Shown here piece by piece: positions 33,021 through 41,544 of a stretch of DNA of 64,000 bases. A program made the translations under genes and the position numbers. This DNA comes from Sphingopyxis panaciterrae. Lineage in GTDB: Bacteria > Pseudomonadota > Alphaproteobacteria > Sphingomonadales > Sphingomonadaceae. How positions within the stretch are numbered: position 1 is the first letter of the stretch; each line of letters begins with the position of its first letter. Below the pieces are notes generated by a model that worked only from the letters and a program-made list of their open reading frames with translations, was not told where the DNA came from and searched no databases. Where the stretch lies: NCBI RefSeq assembly GCF_011762125.1, contig NZ_JAASQN010000001.1, positions 248,001 to 312,000 on the forward strand. The letters run 5' to 3'.

Positions 33021-33100
33021 GTGCGCGGCTGCTGATCGGCGATCCGGAACCTGCGTTTTGCAAGGGGGCGGCTTTCGGCCGGGAGTGGACATTCCCTTCA

Positions 33101-33196
33101 TCGTCACCCCGGACTTGATCCGGGGTCCCGCTTGATGCCGAAACTGCCGGTGCTCCCCAAGAAAAGCGGGATCCCGGGTCAAGCCCGGGATGACGA
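33101..33196. repeat. Family B intergenic palindrome, copy 1
   Basis: TCGTCACCCCGGACTTGATC and its near complement at the right end (GGGTCAAGCCCGGGATGACGA) bracket a 96-base element. The core CCCGGACTTGATCCGGGGTCCCGC recurs at 50583-50675 and 53391-53460. It is a familiar alphaproteobacterial intergenic repeat. Confidence 0.85.
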
Positions 33197-33261
33197 GGAT
33201 GGGCGAAGCAACGTCCGCTCTCCACCCCGAAGCCGACGTCCTCCGCGAAAAAAAGCCGCCC

Positions 33262-33277
33262 TGTGACAAGCGTCACA
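33262..33277. promoter_or_regulatory. Perfect Crp-type palindrome upstream of the GlsB genes
   Basis: TGTGACAAGCGTCACA is a perfect TGTGA-N6-TCACA dyad, the consensus for Crp/Fnr-family cAMP-receptor proteins. It lies 227 bases upstream of the first GlsB start. No Crp gene is in the window, but a class III adenylyl cyclase is (14975-17059). Any binding is inference. Confidence 0.5.
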
Positions 33278-33504
33278 TCGCCATCCTGCGCGCGCGCCTA
33301 TCGCCATTCTTGCGACCCGGAACAGTTCCCGATCAGGAACTGATCCTTACTTTCCCGGCCGCGCCTTTCGGGGCCGGCCGGGAACCTTTCGCCCCTCCTT
33401 CGCATTTTAACTGCATCGTTGAAACGATGTCCGGACGCGATCAGGCGTTCGCTTGTTTGCCGGCGCTTACGGCATTTGCCCGGCTGGTTCAGGAAGGGAA
33501 AAAC

Positions 33505-33768
33505 ATGGGTCTTATCATCACATTGATCGTCGGCGGCGTGATTGGCTGGCTGGCCAGCATCGTCATGCGTACCGATGCCCAGCAGGGCATCATCCTGAAT
33601 GTCGTCGTCGGCATCGTCGGCGCGTTCCTCGGTAACATCCTCGGCGGCATGTTCGGCATGGGCGCCAGCCTCGATACGTTCAGCCCGATCGGCCTGCTTT
33701 GGGCGTTTATCGGCGCGGTGGTGCTGCTCGGCATCATCAACCTCATTCGCCGCGGCAGCGTCCGTTAA
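33505..33768 (+). CDS. GlsB/YeaQ/YmgE family stress-response membrane protein (1)
   Basis: An 87-residue protein with three TM helices and glycine zippers (GGVIGWLASIVM, GIVGAFLGNILGGMFGMG, LLWAFIGAVVLLGIINLI) ending in RRGSVR. These match the transglycosylase-associated GlsB/YeaQ family, small inner-membrane proteins often under stress control. ATG 33505 has AGGAAGGG upstream; a longer in-frame ORF from 33190 is not supported. It is the first of a tandem pair and is followed by an imperfect hairpin at 33774-33803. Confidence 0.92.
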   Translation: MGLIITLIVGGVIGWLASIVMRTDAQQGIILNVVVGIVGAFLGNILGGMFGMGASLDTFSPIGLLWAFIGAVVLLGIINLIRRGSVR

Positions 33769-33888
33769 CCGGCTGGCGGCGGCCCGTTTCGGGGTCGCCG
33801 CCATTCTGCTAGGTGATTTCAAATATTTGCGTTACCAATGACATGCCTGCGAAGGCAGGCGACGGAAACGATCGTAGGGGGTCATCAT

Positions 33889-34158
33889 ATGACTTGGATT
33901 ATTGCAATCATCATGGGCGGTGTGATCGGCTGGCTGGCCAGCATCGTGATGCGTACCGACGCCCAGCAAGGCATTTTCCTGAATATCGTTGTGGGCTGCG
34001 TGGGGTCGATCCTCGGCCGCTTCCTGTTCGGCAGCTTCCTTGGCGGCGGGCATCTTCGCGGCGACGCCTTTGATCCGATGACCTTGCTCACCGCCTTTAT
34101 CGGCGCGGTGATCCTGCTTGCCATCGTCAATCTGGTACGGCGCGGCCGCGTGCGCTGA
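33889..34158 (+). CDS. GlsB/YeaQ/YmgE family stress-response membrane protein (2)
   Basis: An 89-residue paralogue of the preceding gene with identical GGVIGWLASIVMRTDAQQGI and similar helices (LLTAFIGAVILLAIVNLV) ending in RRGRVR. It has an inserted GGGHLRGDAFDP loop. ATG 33889 is preceded by TAGGGGG. The 120-base gap from gene 1 contains a GCCTGC/GGCAGGC hairpin. The tandem copies probably arose by local duplication. An intrinsic terminator follows at 34197-34232. Confidence 0.92.
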   Translation: MTWIIAIIMGGVIGWLASIVMRTDAQQGIFLNIVVGCVGSILGRFLFGSFLGGGHLRGDAFDPMTLLTAFIGAVILLAIVNLVRRGRVR

Positions 34159-34196
34159 ATTCCCGCATATTTCCGGTTCGGTTTCGAACCGGTCGC

Positions 34197-34232
34197 AAAA
34201 AGGGCGGTCCGCAGCGGCGGGGCGCCCTTTTT
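34197..34232 (+). terminator. Rho-independent terminator after the GlsB pair
   Basis: AAAAAGGGCG (34197-34206) pairs with CGCCCTTTTT (34223-34232), giving a stem with a 3' T-run on the plus strand and an A-run that would serve the opposite strand as well. Confidence 0.85.
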
Positions 34233-34443
34233 CTTTGGAAATCGATGAAGTTGGCGTTTATGAGGCCGCCCCGGATCGCGGGCAAAACGGCGATCTTTGC
34301 CCCCTTGTCAGGGGTGGTTTAATTAGGTAATACACCTTCAGCGGGATTTGACTGAACGGATTTGGGTCCCGTCGAGCGGACGGGGGCGGATCGCGGGGTG
34401 ATCGCCGTGCCGTCTACCACGGACGGCAGATTGGGAATTCGGC
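34233..34443. other. Upstream region of the RND efflux operon
   Basis: No gene is supported. A small stem CCCGTC/GACGGG near 34366-34382 and a TAATAC stretch near 34327 are visible. A promoter for the efflux operon should lie here, but I could not fix -35/-10 elements, and no regulator gene is adjacent. Confidence 0.4.
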
Positions 34444-34470
34444 GTGAACTACGAGCGGAAAGTGGATGTG

Positions 34471-35643
34471 ATGGACAGCTTGGCGGGGTCGACCCAAAGC
34501 TTTTACGACGAGGCGAATAATCGCCGCAAGCGGACACGGCTGATCGTCGCGCTGGTCCTGATCGCGCTGGCGTTGGCGGCGGCGTGGTTCGCTTTCAAGC
34601 AAGGTGTGGGCGACGGGGCGGCGAGCGCCGACGGCGCAGCGACAACCAATATTCCCAATGTCACCGTGGTGATCCCGGGGCGCGTGTCGGTCGAGGCCGC
34701 GATTTCGGCCAACGGAACGATCGCGGCACGCCGCGAAATGCCGGTCGGTGTCGCGGGCGAAGGCGGCGAGGTCGTGCGCGTGCTCGTCGAGCCCGGCCAG
34801 TGGGTCGGTGCGGGACAGACGCTGGCGGTCATCGACCGGTCGGTTCAGGCGCAGCAGGCGGCGGGGCTCGCGGCTTCGATCCGCGTCGCGCAGGCGGACG
34901 CCAATCTGGCGCAGGCCGAACTCGAGCGCGCCGACGCGCTGGTCGGCCGTGGATTTATTTCAAAGGCCGACATGGATCGCAAGCGCGCGACGCGCGATGC
35001 AGCGAACGCGCGGGTCCGCGTTGCACAGGCGCAATATCAGGAAGCGGTCGCGCGCAACGGCCGGCTCAACATCGTCGCCCCCGCTGCGGGGCTGGTGCTG
35101 ACGCGCCAGGTCGAACCGGGCCAGATCGTCGGCGCGGGCAGCGGCGTGCTGTTCCGCATGGCGAAGGGCGGCGAGATGGAAATGCTGGCGCAGATGGCCG
35201 AAGCCGATCTGCAGCGCGTCAGCGTGGGCACGCGGGCGACGGTGACCCCGGTTGGTACCGCCCTGCAGGTTACGGGTCAGGTGTGGCAGGTCTCGCCCGT
35301 CGTCAACACCGACACGCGGCAGGGTATGGTGCGCATCGCCATCCCGTACAGCGCCGCGCTGCGTCCGGGCGGCTTTGCCGATGCCCGGCTGGTTGCGGGC
35401 ACCGCCGAAGCGCCGCTGCTTCCTGAAAGCGCCGTGCATAGCGGACCCGAGGGCAATTATGTCCTGCTCGTCGGCAAGGACGACAAGATCGAGCGGCGCG
35501 CGATCAAGGTCGGTACCGTCAGCGACAGCGGCGTCTCGATCGCTTCGGGCCTGGCCGGAAACGAAAAGGTGGTGGTGCTGGCCGGCGCATTCCTGAACGT
35601 CGGCGACAAGGTGAAGCCGGTGATCGAGAAGTCGTCGCAATAA
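34471..35643 (+). CDS. RND efflux periplasmic adaptor (membrane fusion protein)
   Basis: HlyD/AcrA-type adaptor linking the RND pump encoded next to an outer-membrane channel. After an N-terminal TM (LIVALVLIALALAAAWFAF) come a biotinyl-lipoyl half (GEGGEVVRVLVEPGQWVGAG), a helical hairpin (AGLAASIRVAQADANLAQAELERADAL), the second lipoyl half (GRLNIVAPAAGLVLTRQVEPG), a beta-barrel domain and the membrane-proximal domain with GPEGNYVLLVGKDDKIERR. ATG 34471 is used; a GTG at 34444 adds nine residues. It is 31 bases upstream of the pump gene. No outer-membrane TolC-type gene is nearby. Confidence 0.92.
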   Translation: MDSLAGSTQSFYDEANNRRKRTRLIVALVLIALALAAAWFAFKQGVGDGAASADGAATTNIPNVTVVIPGRVSVEAAISANGTIAARREMPVGVAGEGGEVVRVLVEPGQWVGAGQTLAVIDRSVQAQQAAGLAASIRVAQADANLAQAELERADALVGRGFISKADMDRKRATRDAANARVRVAQAQYQEAVARNGRLNIVAPAAGLVLTRQVEPGQIVGAGSGVLFRMAKGGEMEMLAQMAEADLQRVSVGTRATVTPVGTALQVTGQVWQVSPVVNTDTRQGMVRIAIPYSAALRPGGFADARLVAGTAEAPLLPESAVHSGPEGNYVLLVGKDDKIERRAIKVGTVSDSGVSIASGLAGNEKVVVLAGAFLNVGDKVKPVIEKSSQ

Positions 35644-35674
35644 TCCGGATGGCGCGCACAAGGGCGTTTATATC

Positions 35675-38600
35675 ATGAGCTTTCGTAACATTTCTGCTTG
35701 GTGCATCCGCAATCCGGTGCCGCCGATCGTCATGTTCGTGCTGTTGCTGCTCGCGGGAATCGTCAGCTTCAACCGGATGGACGTGAACGATCAGCCCGAT
35801 GTCGAATTTCCGCTGGTGCAGGTCATGGTTGCCCAGCCGGGCGCGGCGCCGACCGAGCTGGAAACGCAAGTCACGCAGCGCGTCGAGGCGGCGGTCCGCG
35901 GCGTCAGCGGCGTCGATGAAATGTCGTCCTATGTTGGCGAGGGCAGCAGCTCGACGATGATCCAGTTCGCGATCGGGACGCCGATCGATCGCGCCTATAA
36001 CGACGTCAATCAGGCGGTGCAGCAGATCCGCAGCGATCTTCCCGAAGGCATTCTCGAACCGCAGGTCGTGCGGGTCGATGCCGCGGGCGGGCCGATCACC
36101 TATTTTGCGGTCGAAACGACCGACATGACGCTCGAGCAGCTGTCGTGGTTCGTCGATAATACGGTCGCCAAGGATCTCCTCTCGATCCCCGGCATGGCGA
36201 AGGTCAGCCGTTCGGGCGGCGTCAACCGCGAAATCCGCGTCATACTCGATCCCGCGCGCATGCAAAGCTATGGCCTGACCGCGAGCCAGGTAAACCAGGA
36301 ACTGCGCCAGGTGAATGTCAACGCGGCGGGCGGCCGCACCGAGATCGCGGGCGCCGAACAGGCGGTCCGCGTGCTCGGCAATGCCGCCAGCGCGTTCCAG
36401 CTCGGCGAAACGCGCATCTCGATCGGCAATGGCCGGACGATTCGCCTGTCCGATGTCGCGAAGGTGACCGACGGCTACGCCGAACAGCGCAATCTCGCGA
36501 AAATCGGCGGGCGGCAGGTGCTGTCTTTCGCGATCGAAAAGGCCAAGGGTTCGTCCGACGTCACGATCCACGACGAGACGATGAAGAAACTCGCCGAAAT
36601 CAAGAAGGCGAATCCGAAGGTCAGCTTCAGGATCCTCTTCACGCGCACCGATTATACCAAGGAACAATATCGCACCTCGATGGCCGCGATGATCGAGGGC
36701 GCGGTACTCGCCGTCGTCGTCGTCTTCCTCTTCCTGCGCGACTGGCGCGCAACCCTGATCAGCGCGCTCGCGATCCCGCTCTCGGCGATCCCGACCTTCT
36801 GGTTCATGGACATGATGGGCTTTTCGCTGAACAGCCTGTCGCTGCTCGCATTGAGCCTGGTCGCGGGCGTGCTCGTCGATGACGCGATCGTCGAGATCGA
36901 GAATATCGTCCGGCACATGCGCATGGGCAAGACCGCCTATCAGGCGTCGATCGACGCCGCCGACGAGATCGGTCTGGCGGTCGTCGCCACTACGATGTCG
37001 ATCGTTGCGGTCTTCCTGCCCGTTGCGCTGATGCCCGGCGTGTCGGGGCAGTTCTTCATCCAGTTCGGGATGACCGTCGTCTTTGCGGTGCTCGTCAGCT
37101 TGGCCGTCGCGCGCATGATCACCCCGATGATCGCCGCCTATTTCCTGTCGTCGCACGGCGAACAGGATCATGCGTCGGGTCCGTGGGTCGATCGCTACGA
37201 ACGGATTTTGGGTTGGACGCTCGATCACTCCAAGCACCGGGCGGTGCGGGCGCGTTATCCCGAGGCGCCGACGCGGCTGATGTTCCTGATCGTGCCGCTG
37301 GTCTTCGCCGCGGTGGTCGCGCTTGCCGTGATCGCGCTTTATTTCCGGCCGGTTCCCGTCGGGCAGAATGCGCCCAATCCGGCGCTGCACTTCCTGCTGC
37401 TCACGCCGGTGGCAACCGCCGTGACTTTCCTGATCGTGTCGCTGTTCCAGATTGCCCTCGGCGCGCTGGCTTATGCGATGGGTGTACGCGCGCCCGCCTT
37501 CACCCAGTGGACGGCGTTCATGGCCCGCCGCGCCTGGGCGCGGCTGTTCGACCATCGCGCGTGGATTGTGGGTATCGGCGTCGTTGCTTTCCTGAGCAGC
37601 ATCGCGCTCGGCTGGTACCTGCCGAAACAGTTTCAGCCGACGATCAACAGCGATTACAGCCAGGTCAAATATGAACTGCCGCCCGGCACCACGCTGGCGC
37701 AGAGCGAGCATATCTCCGACCAGATCAATACCATTCTCGCCGCCGACAAGAATGTCGACAACGCCTTCTACGACGTGAACGTTGCCGGCGGCAGCGTGTA
37801 CATCACGCTGAAGAAGAAACGCGATATGTCGAGCGTCGAATGGGAACGCGCATTGCAGCCGCGCATGGCGGCGATCCCCGATGCGCGCGTGACGTTCCAG
37901 AGCCAGTCGAACGGCTTTTCGGGGCGCGATATCACGATGGTAATCGGCGGTGACGATCCCGTCGCGCTCGAACAGCATGCGAACAGGATCGTACGCGAAA
38001 TGGCCGGGGTGAAGGAAATCCGCTCGCCCCGCATCGAGGGTGACATACCGCGCCCCGAGATCATCGTGACCCCGCGGCTCGACCTCGCGGCCGACCTTGG
38101 CGTGACGACGGCGGCGCTCAGCCAGACGATCCGCATCGCGACGCTGGGCGATATCGACCAGAATGCGGCGAAATTCTCGCTGACCGACCGCCAGATTCCG
38201 ATCCGGGTGCTATTGTCCGAAGATTCGCGCCGCAGCCTCGCGACGATCGAGAATCTGCCGGTGCCGACGTCGCGCGGGGCCACCGTGCCGCTGAAGTCGG
38301 TCGCCGAAATCGGCTTTGGCGCCGGTCCGACCGAACTTCGCCGTTACAACCAGACGCGCCGCGTCGTGATCGGGGCCGATCTGGCACCGGGGCTGGTGAC
38401 GGGCGATGCGCAGCAAAAGATCGACGCCTTGCCCGCGGTCAAGACCATGCCGCAGGGGGTGCGGAAGATCATCCAGGGCGAAGCCAAATGGCAGGCCGAG
38501 ATGATGATGAATTTCGGGATCGCCGTGCTCGCGGGCCTGCTGCTCGTCTTTGCAACGCTGGTGCTGCTGTACCGCCGCTTCCTGTCGCCGCTGGTCAACA

Positions 38601-39091
38601 TGTCGTCGCTGCTGCTCGCGCCCCTGGGCGGCCTGCTTGGCCTGTGGGTCGCAGGGATGGATATCACCATGCCGGTCTATATCGGCCTGCTGATGCTGCT
38701 CGGCATCGTCGCCAAAAACTCGATCCTGCTCGTCGATTTCGCGATCGAGGAAATGGATCATGGGGTCGCCAAGGGCGAAGCGTTGCTCGACGCTGGCCGC
38801 AAGCGCGCGCAGCCGATCATCATGACCACGGTCGCGATGGTCGCGGGCATGGTCCCGACCGCGCTCTCGCTGTCGGGCGACGGCGCGTGGCGCGCGCCGA
38901 TGGGCGTCGTCGTGATCGGCGGCCTGATCCTGTCGACGTTGCTGACGCTGCTGATCGTACCCGCGGGCTTCAGCCTTGCCGACAGCATCGAAAAACGGCT
39001 TGGCCGCTTCTTCTCGAAGAACCTGCTGACCTACCAGCCCGGCGACGATACCAGGCCGCACGCGGCCCCCGCGCCGCATCCAGCCGAATGA
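35675..39091 (+). CDS. RND multidrug efflux permease (HAE1/AcrB family) with two-helix insertion
   Basis: Proton-driven inner-membrane drug or lipophile exporter. It has the HAE1 pattern: N-terminal TM (PPIVMFVLLLLAGIVSF), porter domain (DQPDVEFPLVQV), TM4 with the paired acidic residues (VAGVLVDDAIVEIENIVRH) and a second-half GIVAKNSILLVDFAIE segment. At 1138 aa it is about 90 longer than AcrB. The extra sequence, residues of about 512-625, sits before TM7 and carries two additional hydrophobic segments (LMFLIVPLVFAAVVALAVIA near 535-557 and LHFLLLTPVATAVTFLIVS near 570-600) joined by a periplasmic-type loop. The gene follows the adaptor after 31 bases. Confidence 0.95.
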   Translation: MSFRNISAWCIRNPVPPIVMFVLLLLAGIVSFNRMDVNDQPDVEFPLVQVMVAQPGAAPTELETQVTQRVEAAVRGVSGVDEMSSYVGEGSSSTMIQFAIGTPIDRAYNDVNQAVQQIRSDLPEGILEPQVVRVDAAGGPITYFAVETTDMTLEQLSWFVDNTVAKDLLSIPGMAKVSRSGGVNREIRVILDPARMQSYGLTASQVNQELRQVNVNAAGGRTEIAGAEQAVRVLGNAASAFQLGETRISIGNGRTIRLSDVAKVTDGYAEQRNLAKIGGRQVLSFAIEKAKGSSDVTIHDETMKKLAEIKKANPKVSFRILFTRTDYTKEQYRTSMAAMIEGAVLAVVVVFLFLRDWRATLISALAIPLSAIPTFWFMDMMGFSLNSLSLLALSLVAGVLVDDAIVEIENIVRHMRMGKTAYQASIDAADEIGLAVVATTMSIVAVFLPVALMPGVSGQFFIQFGMTVVFAVLVSLAVARMITPMIAAYFLSSHGEQDHASGPWVDRYERILGWTLDHSKHRAVRARYPEAPTRLMFLIVPLVFAAVVALAVIALYFRPVPVGQNAPNPALHFLLLTPVATAVTFLIVSLFQIALGALAYAMGVRAPAFTQWTAFMARRAWARLFDHRAWIVGIGVVAFLSSIALGWYLPKQFQPTINSDYSQVKYELPPGTTLAQSEHISDQINTILAADKNVDNAFYDVNVAGGSVYITLKKKRDMSSVEWERALQPRMAAIPDARVTFQSQSNGFSGRDITMVIGGDDPVALEQHANRIVREMAGVKEIRSPRIEGDIPRPEIIVTPRLDLAADLGVTTAALSQTIRIATLGDIDQNAAKFSLTDRQIPIRVLLSEDSRRSLATIENLPVPTSRGATVPLKSVAEIGFGAGPTELRRYNQTRRVVIGADLAPGLVTGDAQQKIDALPAVKTMPQGVRKIIQGEAKWQAEMMMNFGIAVLAGLLLVFATLVLLYRRFLSPLVNMSSLLLAPLGGLLGLWVAGMDITMPVYIGLLMLLGIVAKNSILLVDFAIEEMDHGVAKGEALLDAGRKRAQPIIMTTVAMVAGMVPTALSLSGDGAWRAPMGVVVIGGLILSTLLTLLIVPAGFSLADSIEKRLGRFFSKNLLTYQPGDDTRPHAAPAPHPAE

Positions 39092-39118
39092 CGCGGCGCG
39101 GCGTCAGGCCGCGCCGCG
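39092..39118 (+). terminator. GC hairpin after the RND permease
   Basis: A perfect 11-bp stem CGCGGCGCGGC (39092-39102) with its complement (39108-39118) starts right after the permease stop. There is no T-run, so it would be a weak or Rho-assisted terminator. Confidence 0.55.
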
Positions 39119-39181
39119 CTGAATGATCAGGCGCGGCATCCTACCGCGCCGGTTGCAACCTTTGCGCCAAGCCGCCATTTG

Positions 39182-40480
39182 ATGGTCATGACGGAAAGCG
39201 TTTCTTCCGAAACCGATAGCGGCCACGCCCACCCCAGACCGGTGGGCGTTGCGGTTCCGACGGGCGGACTCAATATCCGCGTCGTCGCGACGGGAATGCT
39301 CGTCCTGATGGCGCTCGTCTTCGTCGGCGCCAGATATTATCAGGACGTCCATCCGGCGATCGGTTTCATCCGCGCCTTTGCCGAGGCGGCGATGGTCGGT
39401 GGACTCGCCGACTGGTTCGCGGTCACCGCGCTGTTTCGCCACCCGATGGGGCTGCCGATACCGCACACCGCCATTGTGCCGCGCAACAAGAACCGCATCG
39501 GCGACACGCTCGCGCGATTTCTGCTCACCAATTTCCTGCTGCCGCGGCTGATCGCGCGCAAGATGCAGACGGTCGACGTCGCGGGCGCGGTCGGCAAATT
39601 CCTGTCCGAGCCGGGCGAGGGCGGCGGGCGGCTGCGCCTCGGCGCCTCGCGGATCATCGCCGACGGGCTCGGCGCGCTCGACCAGCAACGGCTTGGCGGC
39701 ATGGTCAAATCGGCGATTGCCGACCGCTTGCGCGAACTCGACGTCGCGCCCTTGCTCGGGCAGGCCCTGCAAGCCGCGCTCGCCGATGGGCGGCACCAGC
39801 CGCTCTTGGATGCGATGGTCAAATGGGGATCGAAGACGCTCGAACTCAACGAGAATCTGATCCACCAGATGGTCCACGACAATTCGAACGCGATCGTGCG
39901 TTTCACCGGGCTCGATGAAAGCATCTCGAACCGCATCGTCGCCGGGCTGTCGAAATTGCTCAGCGAAATGGCGGTTGACGAAACGCACCCGCTGCGTATC
40001 CGCGTCGAGGAAGGGCTCGCCAAGATGGCGCTCGACCTGCAGCATGATCCCGAGGTGAAGGCAAAGGTCGCAAAGGTTCGCGACGAATTGCTCGAAAACA
40101 AGGCCGTGAAGCGCTGGCTCGACGGATTGTGGGAGCAGGGCCGCACCGCGCTCCTCAAGGCGGCGCGCAACCCCGACACGATGCTGGCGGGCCGCATCGG
40201 CGAACTCGTCACCCAGTTCGGCGCAATGCTGGGCGAGGATGCGCATATCAAGCGCACGCTCAACCGCTACGCGCGCCGCGCGGTCGTCGGCGTCGTCGAC
40301 AGCTATGGCGAGACGGCGCTTAAGCTGGTTTCGGACACGATTCGCGGCTGGGATGCGAAGACGATCACCGACCGGCTGGAAAACGCGGTGGGGGATGACC
40401 TCCAATATATCCGCATCAACGGGACGCTCGTCGGCGGTCTCGTCGGGGTGCTGATCCACACGGTCGATATGCTGATCTGA
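39182..40480 (+). CDS. DUF445 domain membrane protein
   Basis: A 432-residue DUF445 (YjiN-like) protein. After a variable N-terminus and one TM (VVATGMLVLMALVFVGARYY), it shows the family hallmark GGLADWFAVTALFRHPMGLP-IPHT and NLIGDTLARFLL-type sequence (NKNRIGDTLARFLLTNFL). A long amphipathic helical region follows, and a C-terminal TM-like end (TLVGGLVGVLIHTVDML). Function is unknown. ATG 39182 or 39188 are both possible. It stands alone, bounded by a hairpin and by a family C repeat. Confidence 0.9.
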   Translation: MVMTESVSSETDSGHAHPRPVGVAVPTGGLNIRVVATGMLVLMALVFVGARYYQDVHPAIGFIRAFAEAAMVGGLADWFAVTALFRHPMGLPIPHTAIVPRNKNRIGDTLARFLLTNFLLPRLIARKMQTVDVAGAVGKFLSEPGEGGGRLRLGASRIIADGLGALDQQRLGGMVKSAIADRLRELDVAPLLGQALQAALADGRHQPLLDAMVKWGSKTLELNENLIHQMVHDNSNAIVRFTGLDESISNRIVAGLSKLLSEMAVDETHPLRIRVEEGLAKMALDLQHDPEVKAKVAKVRDELLENKAVKRWLDGLWEQGRTALLKAARNPDTMLAGRIGELVTQFGAMLGEDAHIKRTLNRYARRAVVGVVDSYGETALKLVSDTIRGWDAKTITDRLENAVGDDLQYIRINGTLVGGLVGVLIHTVDMLI

Positions 40481-40490
40481 ACAAAACTCC

Positions 40491-40571
40491 GTCATTGCGA
40501 GGAGCGAAGCGACGCGGCAATCCAGAGCATGCGTAAACCGCTCCGGATTGCTTCGCTCCGCTCGCAATGAC
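40491..40571. repeat. Family C intergenic palindrome, copy 1
   Basis: GTCATTGCGAGGAGCGAAGC at the left pairs with GCTTCGCTCCGCTCGCAATGAC at the right, with CGGCAATCCAGAGC and GCTCCGGATTGC inside. The second copy is at 58487-58567. It is a common alphaproteobacterial intergenic repeat, lying between convergent genes here. Confidence 0.87.
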
Positions 40572-40583
40572 CGAGCTCTAGGC

Positions 40584-41375
40584 TTAACGGCAGCCGGCCA
40601 GCCCCTCGCGAAACGCCGGATAGCGCGGCGTCCAGCCGAGCAGGCGTTTCGCCTTGCCGTTCGCGACGCGGCGGTTTTCGGCATAGAAGGCGCGCGCCGC
40701 GGGTGAGAGGCCCGCTTCGTCCAGCGTCTGGAGCGGCGGCAGCGGCGCGCCGAGCATCGCGTAGCCCCATTCGACCAGCTTGTTCTGATGACAAGGTTCG
40801 TCGTCGGCGAGATTATAGACGCCGGCCGGGCCGCGGAACGACGCCGTCACGCCGCCGGCGATGTCATCGACATGGATGCGGCTGAACACCTGGCCGGGCA
40901 GGTCGATCCGGTGCGCGCGGCCTTCGCTGATACGATCGAGGATCGAACGGCGGGGGCCGTAGATGCCGGGCAGGCGGAAGACGCGGACATCGCTGCGCAG
41001 CACCTGCCACGCGGCGTCGGCGGCGTTGCGGTCGGGACGGCGGCCAGCGACCGGTGCGCTTTCGTCGACCCATGCGCCCGCCGTATCGCCATAGACGCCG
41101 GTCGAGGAGAGATAGCCGAGCCAGCACGCCGGGGAGAGGGCGATCGCTTCGCCATAGCGCGCCAGGACGGGATCGCCGCCATCGACCGGCGGCACCGACG
41201 ACAGGATATGCGTCGCGTCGCGGAGCGCGATCAGCACCGCGGTCTCGTCGGCGAAGGCGATGCTGTCGCCGCGTCCGTCACGCGTCGTACCGATCACCTC
41301 CCATCCCCGCGCGCCGAGGCGGCTCGCAAGATGGCTTGCCGCATAGCCCATTCCGAAAATCAGCATCCGTGTCAT
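40584..41375 (-). CDS. NAD-dependent epimerase/dehydratase family protein (YeeZ-like SDR)
   Basis: A 263-residue extended short-chain dehydrogenase-fold protein. The N-terminal dinucleotide motif is GMGYAASHL (GxGxxxS variant), followed by ILSSVPP and the LGYLSSTGVYGD stretch, where the YxxxK catalytic pair is degenerate, as in the YeeZ/SDR atypical group. Then come RLPGIYGPRRS and FSRIHVDDIAGG, typical of sugar-epimerase-like folds. The substrate is not predictable. It is flanked by family C and D repeats and transcribed alone. Confidence 0.85.
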   Translation of the reverse strand: MTRMLIFGMGYAASHLASRLGARGWEVIGTTRDGRGDSIAFADETAVLIALRDATHILSSVPPVDGGDPVLARYGEAIALSPACWLGYLSSTGVYGDTAGAWVDESAPVAGRRPDRNAADAAWQVLRSDVRVFRLPGIYGPRRSILDRISEGRAHRIDLPGQVFSRIHVDDIAGGVTASFRGPAGVYNLADDEPCHQNKLVEWGYAMLGAPLPPLQTLDEAGLSPAARAFYAENRRVANGKAKRLLGWTPRYPAFREGLAGCR

Positions 41376-41440
41376 CGCCGCCCTTATTGCGTGCGAGGCA
41401 GCGCAAGCCTAGGAGAATGAGCAATCATTTTTCCGTTTGT

Positions 41441-41518
41441 GCTGAGCTTGTCGAAGCACCGTATTTCCTTCGGCGCCGCAGAAGAAAAGACGGTCCTTCG
41501 ACAAGCTCAGGGCGAACG
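41441..41518. repeat. Family D intergenic palindrome
   Basis: GCTGAGCTTGTCGAAGCACCGT on the left is matched in inverted form by ACGGTCCTTCGACAAGCTCAG on the right, around a 35-base loop. This CTGAGCTTGTCGAAG palindrome is a known widely scattered intergenic repeat. It lies between the divergent epimerase and pepN genes, so promoter overlap is possible. Confidence 0.82.
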
Positions 41519-41544
41519 CTTCTTACCTAAGGCTCTATCGACGC

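Noticed and set aside
32719..33276. Minus-strand frames of 169-185 codons across the gene-poor region
   Set aside because: They cross a family B palindrome and have no signal, motif or ribosome site; they look like chance frames.
35519..37978. An 819-residue minus-strand frame opposite the RND permease
   Set aside because: It is antisense to a well-defined transporter; His/Arg/Asp-rich composition is typical of complementary frames of membrane proteins.
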